Origin: Pseudomonas izuensis
GTDB taxonomy: Bacteria; Pseudomonadota; Gammaproteobacteria; Pseudomonadales; Pseudomonadaceae
Length of the DNA stretch: 64,000 nt
Assembly (NCBI RefSeq): GCF_009861505.1
Contig: NZ_WTFT01000024.1
Span: forward strand, 1 to 64,000
Direction of reading: 5' to 3'
Shown here: positions 32,584-43,927 of the stretch, one piece after another
How positions within the stretch are numbered: position 1 is the first letter of the stretch
Layout: every line of letters begins with the position of its first letter
Made by a program: the position numbers and the translations under genes
The notes under the pieces: model-generated
The model's input: the letters and a program-made list of their open reading frames with translations, nothing else
Told to the model about the DNA's origin: nothing
Database searches by the model: none

Positions 32584-35382
32584 ATGGCATTGAAATCCCC
32601 CGCGTTTCGTAAAAAATTTCCGTTGTTGGTAACCGGCAGTCTGCTGGCCTTGCAACCCTTGGCCACTTCCTTCGTGGTTGCCGCGGAACAGTATGACTGC
32701 TCAGTCTCTGCTTCGGGTGCCTGGGACTGTGCGCCAAAATCACCGGCGGCTGCCTTGCCTCCGCGTCCCGTCCATGAAGGCAGCGCAGTCTCCGCAACCG
32801 GCGAGGTCCCGGCCGAGAGCGGTTCCAGCGAAGAGACTGGCACCAAGACCGCACTGGTTACCGAGTCCGAGGGCCGCGGCCTGAAGTCGCGTAGCGAAGA
32901 CTACAGCCACCTCGACTGGGTTCCCCGCGAGCAACTCACTGCGGCACAACTGGCCGAAACCGGTCCTTACTGCTCTGGTTCCTATATCGAACCGATTCGT
33001 CCTGGCATGAATGACAAGACGAGCAAAAGTGACGCGCCAACCTTTATCGGTGCGAAAGCCTCGCGCTATAAGCAGGATGAGCAAGTCGCCACCCTTGCCG
33101 GTGACGTGGTCATGCGCCAGGGCAGCATGCAGGTTGAAGCCGACGAAGCCAACCTGTACCAGGCCGAGAGCCGGGGCGAACTGGCCGGCAACGTGCGCAT
33201 TCGCGACAACGGCGCGCTGATCGTGGGCGACCATGCCGACGTGCAGCTCGATACCGGTGAGGCCAAGGTCGACAACGCCGAATACGTGATGCACAAATCC
33301 CGCATCCGTGGCAACGCGCTGTATGCCAAACGTGCAGAGAACGCGATCATCCGCCTCAAGGATGGTACGTACACCACGTGCGAACCGAACAGCAACGCCT
33401 GGCAGCTCAAGGGCAACAACATCACCTTGAACCCGGCTACCGGCTTCGGTACCGCGACCAACGTGACGCTGCGGGTCAAGGACATTCCGGTCCTGTACAC
33501 GCCGTACATTTATTTCCCGATCGACGACCGTCGTCAGTCCGGCTTCCTGCCGCCGACCATCGGCACCGGCAGCGATACCGGCTTCATGCTGGTGACTCCG
33601 TATTACTTCAACCTGGCACCGAACTACGATGCCACGTTGTATCCGCGCTACATGGACAAGCACGGCTTGTTGATGGAAGGTGAGTTCCGTTACCTGACCA
33701 AGTCCAGCGAAGGTCAGTTCGGTGCCGCGTACCTCAACGACGAAGACACTGAACGCAAGCTACAGTCCGACTACGAAAAAAACCGCTACATGTATAACTG
33801 GCAGCACAAGGGTGGCCTGGATTCGCGCGTATTCACGCAAGTCGACTACACCAAGCTCAGTGACCCTTACTACTTCCAGGATCTGCAGACTGACCAGATC
33901 GGTGTAAAAAGCGCCGACTACGTGAACCAGCAAGGCTCTGTGACCTATCGCGGCGACAGCTATACCGCCCGTGTGAACGCGCAGGCATACCAGTTGGCAA
34001 CCGTGTCGAACATCACGCCGTATGACCGTTTGCCGCAAATCACCTTTGATGGTGCTCTGCCGTATCATCCAAGCGGCCTGGACTTCACCTACAACACCGA
34101 AGTCGTGCGGTTCGACCGGGATCTGAAAAACGGCAACTTCACCGATGAAGATGGCAACGTTTCGCCGCGCCTCGACACCAACGTTACGGGCCTGGCGCGC
34201 GCCACCGGTGATCGCCTGAACCTTGCGCCAGCCGTCAGTCTGCCGCTGAACTGGACTTATGGTTTCCTGAAACCGACGCTCAAGTACCAGTACACCCAAT
34301 ATCAATTGGATCTGGACAGCATCGGTAAGGCTCAGATTGCCGCGCAAACCCCGGAGCAGGACAATCTCAACGGTACTTTTGGCAGCAACCAGAACCGTGG
34401 CGTGCCGATCGCGAGCATCGACAGCGGCCTGTACTTCGATCGCAATACCCAATGGTTCGGCAAGAACTATCGCCAGACGCTTGAGCCACGCCTGTACTAT
34501 CTCTATGTTCCCGAGAAAGACCAGACGGACATTCCGGTTTTCGACACCGGCGAATACACCTTCAACTATGCATCGCTGTTCCGCGACAACCGTTTCTCGG
34601 GCTCCGACCGTGTCGGCGACGAGAACAAACTGTCGCTGGGCGTGACCAACCGCTGGATTGAAGACAACGGGTTCGAGCGTCAACGCATCAGTGTCGGCCA
34701 GGCCTTGTACTTCAAGGATCGTGAAGTCCAGTTGCCGGGCATCGATGCTTCAACCCGACAAGACGCCCACTCCAACGTGTCCCCGTATGCGCTGGAATAC
34801 GAATATCGCTGGAACCGCGACTGGCGCACGACTGCCGACTACAACTGGGATCCGGACAGCCGCAGCCCACGTTCGGGCAGCGCGATGTTCCACTACCAGC
34901 CTGAAGACAATCCGAACAAGGTCATCAACGCCGGCTATCGCTATCGCAATGACCAGATCCGCTATGACCAGACCACCGGTAAATGGACCGTGGGCGGCGG
35001 TGACTATGGCACCCCTGGCACTCCTGGCTTCGTGAAGGATTACTACAAGATCGAACAGCACGACTTCTCGGTGATCTGGCCGGTCGTGCCGCAATGGAAT
35101 GCCATCAGCCGCTGGCAGTACGATTACAACCGCAACCGTACCCTGGAAGCCTTCGGTGGCTTCGAGTACGACAACTGCTGCTGGAAACTGCGCCTGATCA
35201 ACCGTTACTGGGTTTCCTATGACGAATTCAGTCAGGAAGCACCGCAAAACGAAAAAGGCGACCATGGCGTCTTCCTCCAAATTGTTCTGAAGGGACTCGG
35301 CGGCCTCACCGGCGCCAAGGTAGAGAGTTTCCTCGACAAAGGCATTCAAGGTTATCGTGAACGTGAAGACCAAGCTTTCTGA
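32584..35382 (+). CDS. lptD: LPS-assembly outer-membrane protein LptD
   Basis: Beta-barrel that inserts lipopolysaccharide into the outer leaflet with LptE. 932 aa: signal peptide ending VVAAEQ, an N-terminal OstA/LptA-like jellyroll ([19 protein letters not shown] to about residue 300), then the barrel. Cysteines occur near the mature N-terminus ([12 protein letters not shown]) and as the pair NCCW near the C-terminus, which fits the disulfide pattern of LptD. The N-terminal insertion before the jellyroll is longer than in E. coli, as in other pseudomonads. It overlaps surA by 20 bases. Confidence 0.97.
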   Translation: MALKSPAFRKKFPLLVTGSLLALQPLATSFVVAAEQYDCSVSASGAWDCAPKSPAAALPPRPVHEGSAVSATGEVPAESGSSEETGTKTALVTESEGRGLKSRSEDYSHLDWVPREQLTAAQLAETGPYCSGSYIEPIRPGMNDKTSKSDAPTFIGAKASRYKQDEQVATLAGDVVMRQGSMQVEADEANLYQAESRGELAGNVRIRDNGALIVGDHADVQLDTGEAKVDNAEYVMHKSRIRGNALYAKRAENAIIRLKDGTYTTCEPNSNAWQLKGNNITLNPATGFGTATNVTLRVKDIPVLYTPYIYFPIDDRRQSGFLPPTIGTGSDTGFMLVTPYYFNLAPNYDATLYPRYMDKHGLLMEGEFRYLTKSSEGQFGAAYLNDEDTERKLQSDYEKNRYMYNWQHKGGLDSRVFTQVDYTKLSDPYYFQDLQTDQIGVKSADYVNQQGSVTYRGDSYTARVNAQAYQLATVSNITPYDRLPQITFDGALPYHPSGLDFTYNTEVVRFDRDLKNGNFTDEDGNVSPRLDTNVTGLARATGDRLNLAPAVSLPLNWTYGFLKPTLKYQYTQYQLDLDSIGKAQIAAQTPEQDNLNGTFGSNQNRGVPIASIDSGLYFDRNTQWFGKNYRQTLEPRLYYLYVPEKDQTDIPVFDTGEYTFNYASLFRDNRFSGSDRVGDENKLSLGVTNRWIEDNGFERQRISVGQALYFKDREVQLPGIDASTRQDAHSNVSPYALEYEYRWNRDWRTTADYNWDPDSRSPRSGSAMFHYQPEDNPNKVINAGYRYRNDQIRYDQTTGKWTVGGGDYGTPGTPGFVKDYYKIEQHDFSVIWPVVPQWNAISRWQYDYNRNRTLEAFGGFEYDNCCWKLRLINRYWVSYDEFSQEAPQNEKGDHGVFLQIVLKGLGGLTGAKVESFLDKGIQGYREREDQAF

Positions 35383-36679
35383 TTGTCTGCGCCCGCTGTT
35401 GCTGGGCGCGCTGTTCCTGGGTACCGCGGCCAACGCCGCGGTACAGTCCATCGATAAGGTGGTGGCCATTGTCGACAACGACGTGGTCATGCAGAGCCAA
35501 CTGGACCAGCGCGTTCATGAAGTTCAGCAAACCATCGCCAAGCGCGGCTCTGCCGTGCCGCCGGCCAGTGTGCTGGAGCAACAGGTGCTTGAGCGCCTGA
35601 TCGTCGAGAACCTGCAACTGCAGATCGGTGAACGTTCCGGCATCCGCATTACCGATGAAGAACTGAACCAGGCTGTTGGCACCATCGCCCAGCGCAACAA
35701 CATGTCGTTTGAACAATTCCGTGCCGCCCTGACTCACGACGGCCTGTCTTACGACGACGCCCGTGACCAGATCCGTCGCGAGATGGTTATCAGCCGTGTA
35801 CGCCAGCGTCGTGTGGCCGAGCGCATCCAGGTGTCGGAGCAGGAAGTGAAAAACTTCCTGGCTTCCGACCTTGGCAAAATGCAGCTGTCCGAAGAGTTCC
35901 GCCTGGCCAACATCCTGATTCCTACGCCGGAAAGCGCCAACTCTGAAGCGATTCAGAACGCCGCCAAGCAGGCTGACGCGATTTACCAGCAGATCAAGCA
36001 AGGTGCGGACTTCGGTCAGTTGGCCATTGCCAAATCCGCCAGCGAAACCGCACTGGAAGGTGGCGACATGGGCTGGCGTAAAGCCGCTCAACTGCCACCG
36101 CCGTTCGATCGCCTGCTGAGCACCATGGCCGTTGGTGATGTCACCCAGCCGATGCGTACACCGGGCGGTTTTATCATCCTGAAAATCACCGACAAGCGTG
36201 GCGGTGGGGCTCAGGTACGTGACGAAGTGCATGTGCGACACATCCTCGTCAAACCGAGCCCGATCCGCGACGAAGCAAAAACCAAGGCGCTGGCTCAGTC
36301 GCTCTACACCCGAATCGAAGCGGGCGAAGACTTCGGCGAATTGGCGAAAAGCTACTCGGAAGATCCGGGTTCTGCCCTCAACGGCGGCGACCTGAACTGG
36401 ATCGACCCGAATGCACTGGTTCCCGAGTTCCGCGAAGTGATGGCCAAAACGCCACAAGGTCAGCTGTCCAAGCCGTTCCAGACGCAATATGGCTGGCACG
36501 TACTGGAAGTCCTTGGTCGTCGCGCCACTGACAGCACCACTCAGGCTCGTGAGCAGCAAGCCATGACCGTATTGCGCAACCGCAAGTACGATGAAGAGCT
36601 GCAAACCTGGCTGCGTCAGATCCGTGACGAAGCGTACGTAGAAATCAAACTCCCTGGCGCCGACCAGGCAGCGCAGTGA
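35363..36679 (+). CDS. surA: periplasmic chaperone and peptidyl-prolyl isomerase SurA
   Basis: Escorts outer-membrane proteins, including LptD, to the BAM machine. 438 aa: signal peptide ending [10 protein letters not shown]-terminal chaperone domain, and two parvulin domains (about 175-275 with [13 protein letters not shown], and 285-385 with [13 protein letters not shown]). Initiation is at GTG; the second GTG at 35363 (MKTKLSDCL) is preferred, 35357 being the alternative. Start inside lptD suggests translational coupling of chaperone and client. Confidence 0.95.
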   Translation: MKTKLSDCLRPLLLGALFLGTAANAAVQSIDKVVAIVDNDVVMQSQLDQRVHEVQQTIAKRGSAVPPASVLEQQVLERLIVENLQLQIGERSGIRITDEELNQAVGTIAQRNNMSFEQFRAALTHDGLSYDDARDQIRREMVISRVRQRRVAERIQVSEQEVKNFLASDLGKMQLSEEFRLANILIPTPESANSEAIQNAAKQADAIYQQIKQGADFGQLAIAKSASETALEGGDMGWRKAAQLPPPFDRLLSTMAVGDVTQPMRTPGGFIILKITDKRGGGAQVRDEVHVRHILVKPSPIRDEAKTKALAQSLYTRIEAGEDFGELAKSYSEDPGSALNGGDLNWIDPNALVPEFREVMAKTPQGQLSKPFQTQYGWHVLEVLGRRATDSTTQAREQQAMTVLRNRKYDEELQTWLRQIRDEAYVEIKLPGADQAAQ

Positions 36680-37665
36680 AACCTAAACGTTTCGCGCTGA
36701 CACCCGGCGAACCGGCCGGCATAGGTCCCGACCTGTGCCTGCTGCTCGCCGCGCAAGCCCAGCCACACCCCCTGATAGCCATTACCAGCCGCAGCCTGCT
36801 CCTTGAGCGGGCCGCGCAGCTGGGTGTGGTTGTCGACTTGCTGCCGGTTGCACCGGACAACTGGCCGGACGTACCTGCACCCGCCAACAGCCTGTATGTC
36901 TGGGATACACCGCTCAATACCAAAGTCGTCGCCGGGCAACTGGACAAGGCTAACGCTGCCTTCGTTCTGGAAACCCTGACCCGCGCCGGCCAAGGCTGTC
37001 TGGACGGGCATTTTGCCGGGATGATCACCGCCCCCGTGCACAAGGGTGTGATCAATGAATCCGGGATTGCCTTTTCCGGGCACACGGAATTTCTTGCCGA
37101 CCTGACCCATACCGCACAAGTGGTGATGATGCTCGCCACTCGCGGGTTGCGCGTGGCTCTGGTCACCACCCACCTGCCCCTGCGTGAGATTGCCGATGCG
37201 ATCACGCCAGAGCGTCTGGAACGGGTCACTCGAATCCTGCATGCCGACCTGCAGGAAAAATTCGGCATCGCCCAACCACGCATTCTGGTCTGTGGGCTCA
37301 ACCCCCATGCCGGTGAAGGCGGACACCTGGGCCATGAAGAAATCGATATCATCGAACCCACATTGGAGCGCCTGCGCGGCGAAGGCATGGACCTGCGTGG
37401 CCCCCTGCCCGCCGACACTCTGTTTACCCCAAAATATCTGGAGCACTGTGATGCAGTGCTGGCGATGTACCACGACCAGGGCCTGCCTGTGCTGAAGTAC
37501 AAAGGCTTCGGCGCGGCAGTCAACGTGACCCTCGGCTTGCCGATCATCCGCACGTCGGTCGACCACGGCACTGCCCTGGATCTGGCCGGCAGCGGCAAGA
37601 TCGATACCGGCAGCCTGCAAGTCGCCCTGGAAACCGCCTACCAGATGGCCGAGACCCGTTTATGA
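36676..37665 (+). CDS. pdxA: 4-hydroxythreonine-4-phosphate dehydrogenase
   Basis: NAD-dependent step of pyridoxal phosphate synthesis. The 329-aa protein has the family start [12 protein letters not shown], metal-binding histidines in [10 protein letters not shown] and [14 protein letters not shown], and [11 protein letters not shown]. It begins with GTG overlapping the surA stop and ends overlapping the rsmA start (ATGA). Confidence 0.97.
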   Translation: MKPKRFALTPGEPAGIGPDLCLLLAAQAQPHPLIAITSRSLLLERAAQLGVVVDLLPVAPDNWPDVPAPANSLYVWDTPLNTKVVAGQLDKANAAFVLETLTRAGQGCLDGHFAGMITAPVHKGVINESGIAFSGHTEFLADLTHTAQVVMMLATRGLRVALVTTHLPLREIADAITPERLERVTRILHADLQEKFGIAQPRILVCGLNPHAGEGGHLGHEEIDIIEPTLERLRGEGMDLRGPLPADTLFTPKYLEHCDAVLAMYHDQGLPVLKYKGFGAAVNVTLGLPIIRTSVDHGTALDLAGSGKIDTGSLQVALETAYQMAETRL

Positions 37666-38480
37666 CCGAGCAATACCAACACCGGGCGCGCAAGCGTTTC
37701 GGCCAGAACTTTCTGCACGATGCCGGCGTTATCGACCGCATCCTGCGCTCCATTCACGCCAAACCCGACGACCGGATGCTGGAAATCGGTCCGGGCCAGG
37801 GTGCGCTCACCAAGGGCTTGCTCAACAGCGGCGCCCAGCTCGACGTGGTGGAACTGGATAAAGACCTGATCCCGATCCTCAACCAGCAGTTCGCCGGCAA
37901 GAGCAACTTCAACCTGCACCAGGGAGATGCGTTGAAGTTCGACTTCAACAGCCTGAATGCCGCGCCGAACAGCCTGCGGGTGGTCGGCAACCTGCCTTAC
38001 AACATCTCGACACCGCTGATTTTTCACCTGCTGCACAACGCCCACCTGATTCGCGACATGCACTTCATGCTGCAAAAGGAAGTGGTTGAGCGCCTGGCGG
38101 CAGGACCTGGCGGCGGTGACTGGGGCCGGTTATCGATCATGGTCCAATACCACTGCCGGGTTGAGCATCTGTTCAATGTCGGTCCGGGCGCGTTCAACCC
38201 GCCGCCGAAAGTCGACTCGGCTATCGTGCGCCTGGTGCCTCACGCCGTGCTGCCGCACCCGGCCAAGGACCACCGGTTGCTGGAGCGCGTCGTGCGCGAA
38301 GCCTTCAACCAGCGTCGCAAGACCCTGCGCAATACCCTCAAGTTGCTACTGAGCAATGCCGAAATCGAAGCCGCCGGTGTCGACGGCAGTTTGCGTCCCG
38401 AGCAACTCGATCTGGCCGCCTTCGTGCGCCTGGCTGACAAACTCAGCGAACAATCCCTACAGACGCCTGCGCAGGCCTGA
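37662..38480 (+). CDS. rsmA: 16S rRNA (adenine1518-N6/adenine1519-N6) dimethyltransferase
   Basis: KsgA: dimethylates two adjacent adenines in the 3' helix of 16S rRNA. 272 aa with the SAM motif [14 protein letters not shown], acidic VELDKDL and catalytic NLPYNIST. Overlaps pdxA by four bases. About 120 bases separate it from apaG. Confidence 0.98.
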   Translation: MTEQYQHRARKRFGQNFLHDAGVIDRILRSIHAKPDDRMLEIGPGQGALTKGLLNSGAQLDVVELDKDLIPILNQQFAGKSNFNLHQGDALKFDFNSLNAAPNSLRVVGNLPYNISTPLIFHLLHNAHLIRDMHFMLQKEVVERLAAGPGGGDWGRLSIMVQYHCRVEHLFNVGPGAFNPPPKVDSAIVRLVPHAVLPHPAKDHRLLERVVREAFNQRRKTLRNTLKLLLSNAEIEAAGVDGSLRPEQLDLAAFVRLADKLSEQSLQTPAQA

Positions 38481-38603
38481 CAAGGCCGAAGCGTTATCGG
38501 GTAGGACACCAGCGCTCATGTCTGGTTTACTACCCGATACTTGGCCTAGACTGAACTCAATCAGCTACGCCCCGCGTCCCGCTTCGTTTTTAAGGCCTCT
38601 TGC

Positions 38604-38984
38604 ATGTCCGATCCTCGTTATCAGGTCGACGTCAGCGTCGTCACCCGCTATCTGGCAGAACAATCGCAACCCGAACACGACCGCTTTGCCTTTGCCTACA
38701 CCATCACCGTGCACAACAATGGCCTGATACCGGCCAAACTCTTGTCACGGCACTGGGTAATCACCGATGGCGACGGGCATGTCGAAGAGGTTCGAGGTGC
38801 GGGCGTGGTTGGCCAGCAACCGCTGATCGAAGCAGGCAAGAGTCACACCTACAGCAGTGGCACGGTCATGAGCACCAAGGTGGGCACCATGCAAGGCAGC
38901 TATCAGATGATCGCCAACGACGGTAAGCAATTCGACGCCATAATTGCGCCATTCCGCCTCGCGGTGCCCGGAGCCTTGCACTGA
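38604..38984 (+). CDS. apaG: ApaG/CorD protein
   Basis: A 126-aa single-domain protein of the ApaG family (immunoglobulin-like fold) with the signature [28 protein letters not shown] split across residues 48-75. It is linked genetically to magnesium/cobalt handling and Ap4A, but its biochemical role is not settled. Its TGA shares one base with the apaH ATG. Confidence 0.96.
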   Translation: MSDPRYQVDVSVVTRYLAEQSQPEHDRFAFAYTITVHNNGLIPAKLLSRHWVITDGDGHVEEVRGAGVVGQQPLIEAGKSHTYSSGTVMSTKVGTMQGSYQMIANDGKQFDAIIAPFRLAVPGALH

Positions 38985-39868
38985 TGGCGACGTATGCCGT
39001 CGGCGATCTGCAGGGCTGCCTGGAGGCCCTGCAATGCCTGCTTAAGCAAGTTGCATTCGATCCCGCAAAAGATCGCCTGTGGCTGGTCGGCGACCTGGTC
39101 AACCGAGGCCCGCAATCGCTCGATACCTTGCGCTTCCTCTATAGCATCCGCGAATCGCTGGTTTGCGTACTCGGTAATCACGACCTGCACTTGCTGGCCG
39201 CCGGGCAGAACATCGAACGTCTGAAGAAAGCCGACACCCTGCGCGAAATCATCGAAGCACCGGACTGCGCCGAGCTGCTGGACTGGCTGCGCCAGCAAAA
39301 ACTCATGCACTACGACGAACAACGTAACGTGGCGCTGGTGCATGCCGGCATTCCGCCGCAATGGTCGCTGCGCAAAGCCCTGAAGTGCGCAGCCGAAGTC
39401 GAGACAGCCCTGCGTGACGACAATCTGTTTCCGCCCTACCTTGACGGTATGTACGGCAACGACCCGGCGAAATGGGACAACGACCTCAAAGGCATCACAC
39501 GCCTGCGGGTGATCACCAACTATTTCACCCGGATGCGTTTCTGTACGGCCGAAGGCAAGCTTGACCTCAAGAGCAAGGAAGGTCTCGACAGCGCGCCACC
39601 GGGTTATAAGCCCTGGTTCCAACACAAGGAACGCAAGACCAAGGATGTGAAGATCATCTTTGGTCACTGGGCCGCACTGGAAGGCAAAGTACTTGAGCCG
39701 GATATTTCTGCCCTCGACACCGGCTGCGTGTGGGGCGGCGCCCTGACGTTGATGAATGTCGACAGCGGTGAGCGTCTGTCCTGCAAATGCAACGAAAACG
39801 GCCATGCCGCCGAGCCACCAGTCCTCCCACCAACTTCCGTACCATCGTCAGCCAGCGCCCCGCGCTAG
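38984..39868 (+). CDS. apaH: diadenosine tetraphosphatase (symmetrical)
   Basis: Splits Ap4A into two ADP and removes Np4 caps from RNA. The 294-aa metallophosphoesterase has the motifs GDLQG (D7 region), [13 protein letters not shown], and HAGIPP, and the later GHWAALEG. Coupled to apaG by a one-base TGATG overlap. Confidence 0.97.
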   Translation: MATYAVGDLQGCLEALQCLLKQVAFDPAKDRLWLVGDLVNRGPQSLDTLRFLYSIRESLVCVLGNHDLHLLAAGQNIERLKKADTLREIIEAPDCAELLDWLRQQKLMHYDEQRNVALVHAGIPPQWSLRKALKCAAEVETALRDDNLFPPYLDGMYGNDPAKWDNDLKGITRLRVITNYFTRMRFCTAEGKLDLKSKEGLDSAPPGYKPWFQHKERKTKDVKIIFGHWAALEGKVLEPDISALDTGCVWGGALTLMNVDSGERLSCKCNENGHAAEPPVLPPTSVPSSASAPR

Positions 39869-39901
39869 ACTGCGCTTTCAGCCGAGCCACAGGAGCCCGC
39901 C

Positions 39902-40231
39902 ATGAGCGAATTCAAACGTATCCCCCCGGAACAGGCCCAGGCCCTGCGCGAGCAAGGTGCCGTGGTGGTCGACATCCGCGATCCGGCCACCTATGCCACG
40001 CTGCACATCAGCGGCTCAAAGCACCTGGATAACCATTCGATTTCGGACTTCATCCGCGCCGCAGACCTCGACGCTCCCATCGTGGTGGTCTGCTACCACG
40101 GCAACTCCAGCCAGAGCGCAGCCGCCTACCTGATCAGCCAGGGCTTCTCGGATGTCTACAGCATGGATGGCGGTTTTGAGCTGTGGCGTACGACTTATCC
40201 TTCGGAAACCGCGCAAGGCACCTCCGAATAA
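39902..40231 (+). CDS. glpE: thiosulfate sulfurtransferase GlpE
   Basis: Single-domain rhodanese, 109 aa, moving sulfane sulfur from thiosulfate to cyanide or thioredoxin. Active-site C64 lies in [10 protein letters not shown]; the CH2-type motif [13 protein letters not shown] is at 24-36. Ribosome site AGGAG lies 6 bases before ATG. Confidence 0.95.
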   Translation: MSEFKRIPPEQAQALREQGAVVVDIRDPATYATLHISGSKHLDNHSISDFIRAADLDAPIVVVCYHGNSSQSAAAYLISQGFSDVYSMDGGFELWRTTYPSETAQGTSE

Positions 40232-40248
40232 TTTTTTTGTAACACGTA

Positions 40249-40295
40249 AGCCCGCGGCTTGCGCGGGCTAGCGCGGTGGCAGACGAACGGTCTGC
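40249..40295 (+). terminator. two hairpins after glpE
   Basis: AGCCCGC...GCGGGCT (about 40249-40270) is followed at once by GGCAGAC-GAACG-GTCTGCC (40277-40295). Neither has a T-run downstream, so the terminator role is uncertain. Confidence 0.45.
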
Positions 40296-40338
40296 CACAC
40301 ATAATTACGTATCTCGCCTTTACCTCCCGATAAAGCAA

Positions 40339-40348
40339 CTATCCTTAA
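40339..40348 (+). promoter_or_regulatory. possible RpoS-type -10 upstream of prkA
   Basis: CTATCCTTAA resembles the stationary-phase sigma-S -10 consensus CTATACTTAA. prkA clusters are known to be stress- and stationary-phase-induced in E. coli; use of this site here is inference. Confidence 0.35.
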
Positions 40349-40374
40349 GCGCAGGCCATCCAAAACAGGGGAGA

Positions 40375-40472
40375 GCCGGTACACCGGCGCACGGATCATC
40401 GGGAGTAGCTTTCGGAGTCGTTAGTTCCGAAAGAGTTCTGGGGGGTAAACAGCGACCGCCTGTTCGGTTGCT
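40375..40472 (+). promoter_or_regulatory. structured 5' leader of prkA
   Basis: Three hairpins in a row: GCCGG-N4-CCGGC (40375-40388), CTTTCGGA-N9-TCCGAAAG (40409-40433) and AGCGACCG-N6-CGGTTGCT (40451-40472). They precede the ATG by 57-154 bases, and GGA triplets occur between them. No terminator T-run follows, so they look like an mRNA leader rather than a stop. Confidence 0.5.
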
Positions 40473-40528
40473 GCCAGCATCGACTGAATGATCCGGCGTC
40501 GGCTCCACGTATCGAGCGAGGTGACGTC

Positions 40529-42451
40529 ATGAGTATCTTTAGCCACTTCCAACAACGCTTCGAGTCCACACGCCAGGAAGAACTCACGCTGCAAGAGTAT
40601 CTGGAACTGTGCAAAAAGGACCGTAGCGCCTACGTTTCCGCCGCAGAGCGCCTGCTCCTGGCCATCGGTGAACCAGAGCTGCTCGACACCTCGACCAACT
40701 CGAGGCTGTCGCGAATCTTTTCCAACAAGGTGATCCGTCGCTATCCGGCCTTTGAAGACTTCCACGGGATGGAAGAATGCATTGACCAGATCGTTTCGTA
40801 TTTCCGCCATGCCGCTCAAGGCCTGGAAGAGAAGAAACAGATCCTCTACCTGCTCGGCCCCGTCGGTGGCGGCAAATCATCCCTGGCCGAAAAGCTCAAG
40901 CAGCTGATGGAAAAAGTGCCCTTCTACGCCATCAAGGGCTCGCCGGTTTTCGAATCACCTCTGGGTCTGTTCAACGCCACTGAAGATGGCGCGATCCTCG
41001 AGGAAGACTTCGGTATTCCACGGCGCTACCTCAACACCATCATGTCGCCTTGGGCAACCAAGCGCCTGGCCGAATTCGGCGGCGACATCAGCCAGTTCCG
41101 CGTGGTCAAACTGTACCCGTCGATCCTCAACCAGATCGCCGTGGCCAAAACCGAGCCGGGAGATGAAAACAACCAGGACATCTCGGCACTGGTGGGCAAG
41201 GTCGATATCCGCAAACTGGAGGAATTCCCGCAAAACGACGCCGACGCCTATAGCTACTCGGGGGCACTGTGCCGGGCCAACCAGGGCCTCATGGAATTCG
41301 TCGAAATGTTCAAGGCGCCGATCAAGGTGCTGCACCCATTGCTGACCGCCACCCAGGAAGGCAACTACAACAGTACCGAGGGCCTGGGCGCGATTCCGTT
41401 CACCGGGATCCTGCTGGCCCACTCCAACGAATCGGAATGGCATACCTTCCGCAATAACAAGAACAACGAAGCATTCATCGACCGGATCTACATCGTCAAG
41501 GTACCGTACTGCCTGCGGGTCAGCGACGAAGTGAAGATCTACGACAAATTGCTGTTCAACAGTTCGCTGGCAAAAGCCCATTGCGCACCCGACACGCTGA
41601 AAATGCTCGCCCAGTTCACCGTGCTTTCCCGCCTGAAGGAGCCGGAAAACTCCAACATCTACTCCAAGATGCGCGTGTATGACGGCGAAAACCTCAAGGA
41701 CACCGATCCGAAGGCCAAGTCGATCCAGGAATACCGCGACAATGCAGGTGTCGATGAAGGCATGAACGGCCTGTCGACCCGCTTCGCATTCAAGATCCTG
41801 TCGAAGGTCTTCAACTTCGATCCGCACGAAATCGCCGCGAACCCGGTGCACTTGCTCTACGTGCTGGAACAACAGATCGAACAGGAACAGTTCCAGGCAG
41901 AAACCCGTGAACGCTACCTGCGCTTCCTCAAGGAGTACCTGGCGCCGCGTTATATCGAATTCATCGGCAAGGAAATCCAGACCGCCTATCTCGAGTCTTA
42001 CAGCGAATATGGCCAGAACATCTTCGATCGCTATGTGCTGTACGCCGACTTCTGGATTCAGGACCAGGAATACCGCGATCCGGAAACCGGAGAAATTCTC
42101 AACCGCGTGGCACTGAACGAGGAACTGGAGAAAATCGAAAAACCGGCGGGCATCAGCAATCCGAAGGATTTCCGCAACGAGATCGTCAACTTCGTATTGC
42201 GCGCCCGTGCCAACAACAACGGCAAGAACCCGACCTGGCTCAGCTACGAAAAACTGCGGGTGGTCATCGAGAAGAAAATGTTCTCCAACACCGAAGACCT
42301 GCTGCCGGTCATCAGCTTCAACGCCAAGGCCAGCAAAGAAGACCAGCAGAAGCACAACGACTTCGTCACACGGATGGTCGAGCGGGGCTACACCGACAAA
42401 CAGGTACGACTGCTGTCCGAGTGGTATCTGCGAGTCAGAAAATCACAGTAA
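40529..42451 (+). CDS. prkA: PrkA family AAA+/serine kinase
   Basis: A 640-aa protein with an N-terminal AAA+-like PrkA domain (P-loop LLGPVGGGKSS at 109-118) and a C-terminal kinase-like domain. Homologues are E. coli YeaG and B. subtilis PrkA; whether the main activity is kinase or protease is debated in the literature. It is the first gene of the prkA-yeaH-spoVR set, involved in nitrogen starvation and stress survival in enterobacteria. Confidence 0.94.
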   Translation: MSIFSHFQQRFESTRQEELTLQEYLELCKKDRSAYVSAAERLLLAIGEPELLDTSTNSRLSRIFSNKVIRRYPAFEDFHGMEECIDQIVSYFRHAAQGLEEKKQILYLLGPVGGGKSSLAEKLKQLMEKVPFYAIKGSPVFESPLGLFNATEDGAILEEDFGIPRRYLNTIMSPWATKRLAEFGGDISQFRVVKLYPSILNQIAVAKTEPGDENNQDISALVGKVDIRKLEEFPQNDADAYSYSGALCRANQGLMEFVEMFKAPIKVLHPLLTATQEGNYNSTEGLGAIPFTGILLAHSNESEWHTFRNNKNNEAFIDRIYIVKVPYCLRVSDEVKIYDKLLFNSSLAKAHCAPDTLKMLAQFTVLSRLKEPENSNIYSKMRVYDGENLKDTDPKAKSIQEYRDNAGVDEGMNGLSTRFAFKILSKVFNFDPHEIAANPVHLLYVLEQQIEQEQFQAETRERYLRFLKEYLAPRYIEFIGKEIQTAYLESYSEYGQNIFDRYVLYADFWIQDQEYRDPETGEILNRVALNEELEKIEKPAGISNPKDFRNEIVNFVLRARANNNGKNPTWLSYEKLRVVIEKKMFSNTEDLLPVISFNAKASKEDQQKHNDFVTRMVERGYTDKQVRLLSEWYLRVRKSQ

Positions 42452-42481
42452 CCCGCTGCCGGTCAGACCGGTTGTCGTCAG

Positions 42482-42523
42482 CCAGAGGCCTGTGTACGCG
42501 TTTTCTGATACACAGACCTCTGG
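42482..42523 (+). other. long hairpin between prkA and yeaH
   Basis: CCAGAGGCCTGTGTA (42482-42496) pairs with TACACAGACCTCTGG (42509-42523): 15 positions with one mismatch, 12-base loop, no T-run. It may stabilise or process the mRNA between the two genes. Confidence 0.6.
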
Positions 42524-42655
42524 AAGGTGTTCGAAAGTCGGTAGCGAGGTACAGGCAGCATCCAAAAGCGCTTGGGGGAGCGTGAACATCCCTTGGCACC
42601 GATCCGATGCTGCATAACCGCTCGCCCCTTTCAGGACAGCTTCTAAGGAGCAGTC

Positions 42656-43927
42656 ATGAGCTATGTGATCGACCGACGTCTCAATGGCAAAAACAAGAGC
42701 ACGGTGAACCGTCAGCGGTTCCTGCGGCGTTACCGTGACCACATCAAGAAGGCTGTCGAAGAGGCGGTCAGCCGGCGCTCCATTACCGATATGGAACACG
42801 GCGAGCAAATCAGCATTCCCGGCCGCGACATCGACGAGCCGGTGCTTCACCACGGTCGCGGTGGCAAACAGACCGTGGTTCACCCCGGCAACAAGGAATT
42901 CACCGCTGGCGAACACATTGCCCGCCCGCCGGGAGGCGGCGGCGGCAGAGGGCCTGGCAAGGCTGGTAACTCGGGCGAAGGGATGGACGAGTTCGTCTTC
43001 CAGATCACCCAGGAAGAGTTCCTGGAGTTCATGTTCGAAGACCTTGAACTGCCAAACCTGGTAAAGCGCAACCTGACCGGTACCGACACGTTCAAGACTG
43101 TTCGAGCCGGGATCAGCAACGAGGGCAATCCGTCACGGATCAACATCATCCGTACCCTGCGTTCGGCCCATGCACGGCGAATCGCCCTGTCGGGCAGCAG
43201 TCGGGCGAAACTGCGCGAAGCCAAGGAAGAACTTCTGCGATTGAAGCAGGAAGAACCGGATAACTTCGGCGATATTCAAAAACTCGAAGCAGAAATCGAA
43301 AAACTCAGCGCGCGCATTCACCGCGTGCCGTTTCTCGATACGTTCGACCTCAAGTACAACCTGCTCATCAAGCAACCCAACCCCAGCTCGAAGGCCGTGA
43401 TGTTCTGCCTGATGGACGTGTCCGGTTCCATGACCCAGGCTACCAAGGATATCGCCAAGCGCTTTTTCATCTTGCTGTACCTGTTTCTCAAGCGTAATTA
43501 CGACAAGATCGACGTCGTGTTCATCCGCCACCACACCAGCGCCCGCGAGGTGGACGAAGAGGAGTTCTTCTATTCCCGCGAAACCGGTGGGACCATCGTG
43601 TCCAGCGCCTTGAAATTGATGCAGGAAATCATGGCCGAGCGCTATCCGGCCAACGAATGGAACATCTACGCCGCCCAAGCCTCCGACGGCGATAACTGGA
43701 ACGACGACTCGCCGATTTGCCGCGACATCCTGATCAACCAGATCATGCCATTCGTCCAGTACTACACTTACGTTGAGATAACCCCACGCGAACATCAGGC
43801 TCTGTGGTTCGAATACGAGCGCATCGCCGAAGCCTTTTCTGACACTTTTGCCCAGCAACAACTGGTCTCGGCCGGAGATATCTACCCGGTCTTCCGTGAA
43901 CTCTTCCAGCGCAGGTTAGTGACATGA
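42656..43927 (+). CDS. yeaH: YeaH/YhbH family protein (DUF444)
   Basis: A 423-aa protein with a von Willebrand factor A-like fold carrying a MIDAS-type DVSGSMT motif near residue 260 and a glycine-rich stretch [15 protein letters not shown] near residue 90. Function unknown; always found with prkA and spoVR. Starts after AAGGAG. Its stop overlaps the spoVR start. Confidence 0.94.
   Translation: MSYVIDRRLNGKNKSTVNRQRFLRRYRDHIKKAVEEAVSRRSITDMEHGEQISIPGRDIDEPVLHHGRGGKQTVVHPGNKEFTAGEHIARPPGGGGGRGPGKAGNSGEGMDEFVFQITQEEFLEFMFEDLELPNLVKRNLTGTDTFKTVRAGISNEGNPSRINIIRTLRSAHARRIALSGSSRAKLREAKEELLRLKQEEPDNFGDIQKLEAEIEKLSARIHRVPFLDTFDLKYNLLIKQPNPSSKAVMFCLMDVSGSMTQATKDIAKRFFILLYLFLKRNYDKIDVVFIRHHTSAREVDEEEFFYSRETGGTIVSSALKLMQEIMAERYPANEWNIYAAQASDGDNWNDDSPICRDILINQIMPFVQYYTYVEITPREHQALWFEYERIAEAFSDTFAQQQLVSAGDIYPVFRELFQRRLVT

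Noticed and set aside
40955-42355. 466-aa frame opposite prkA
   Set aside because: Shadow frame; prkA has its P-loop and family motifs.
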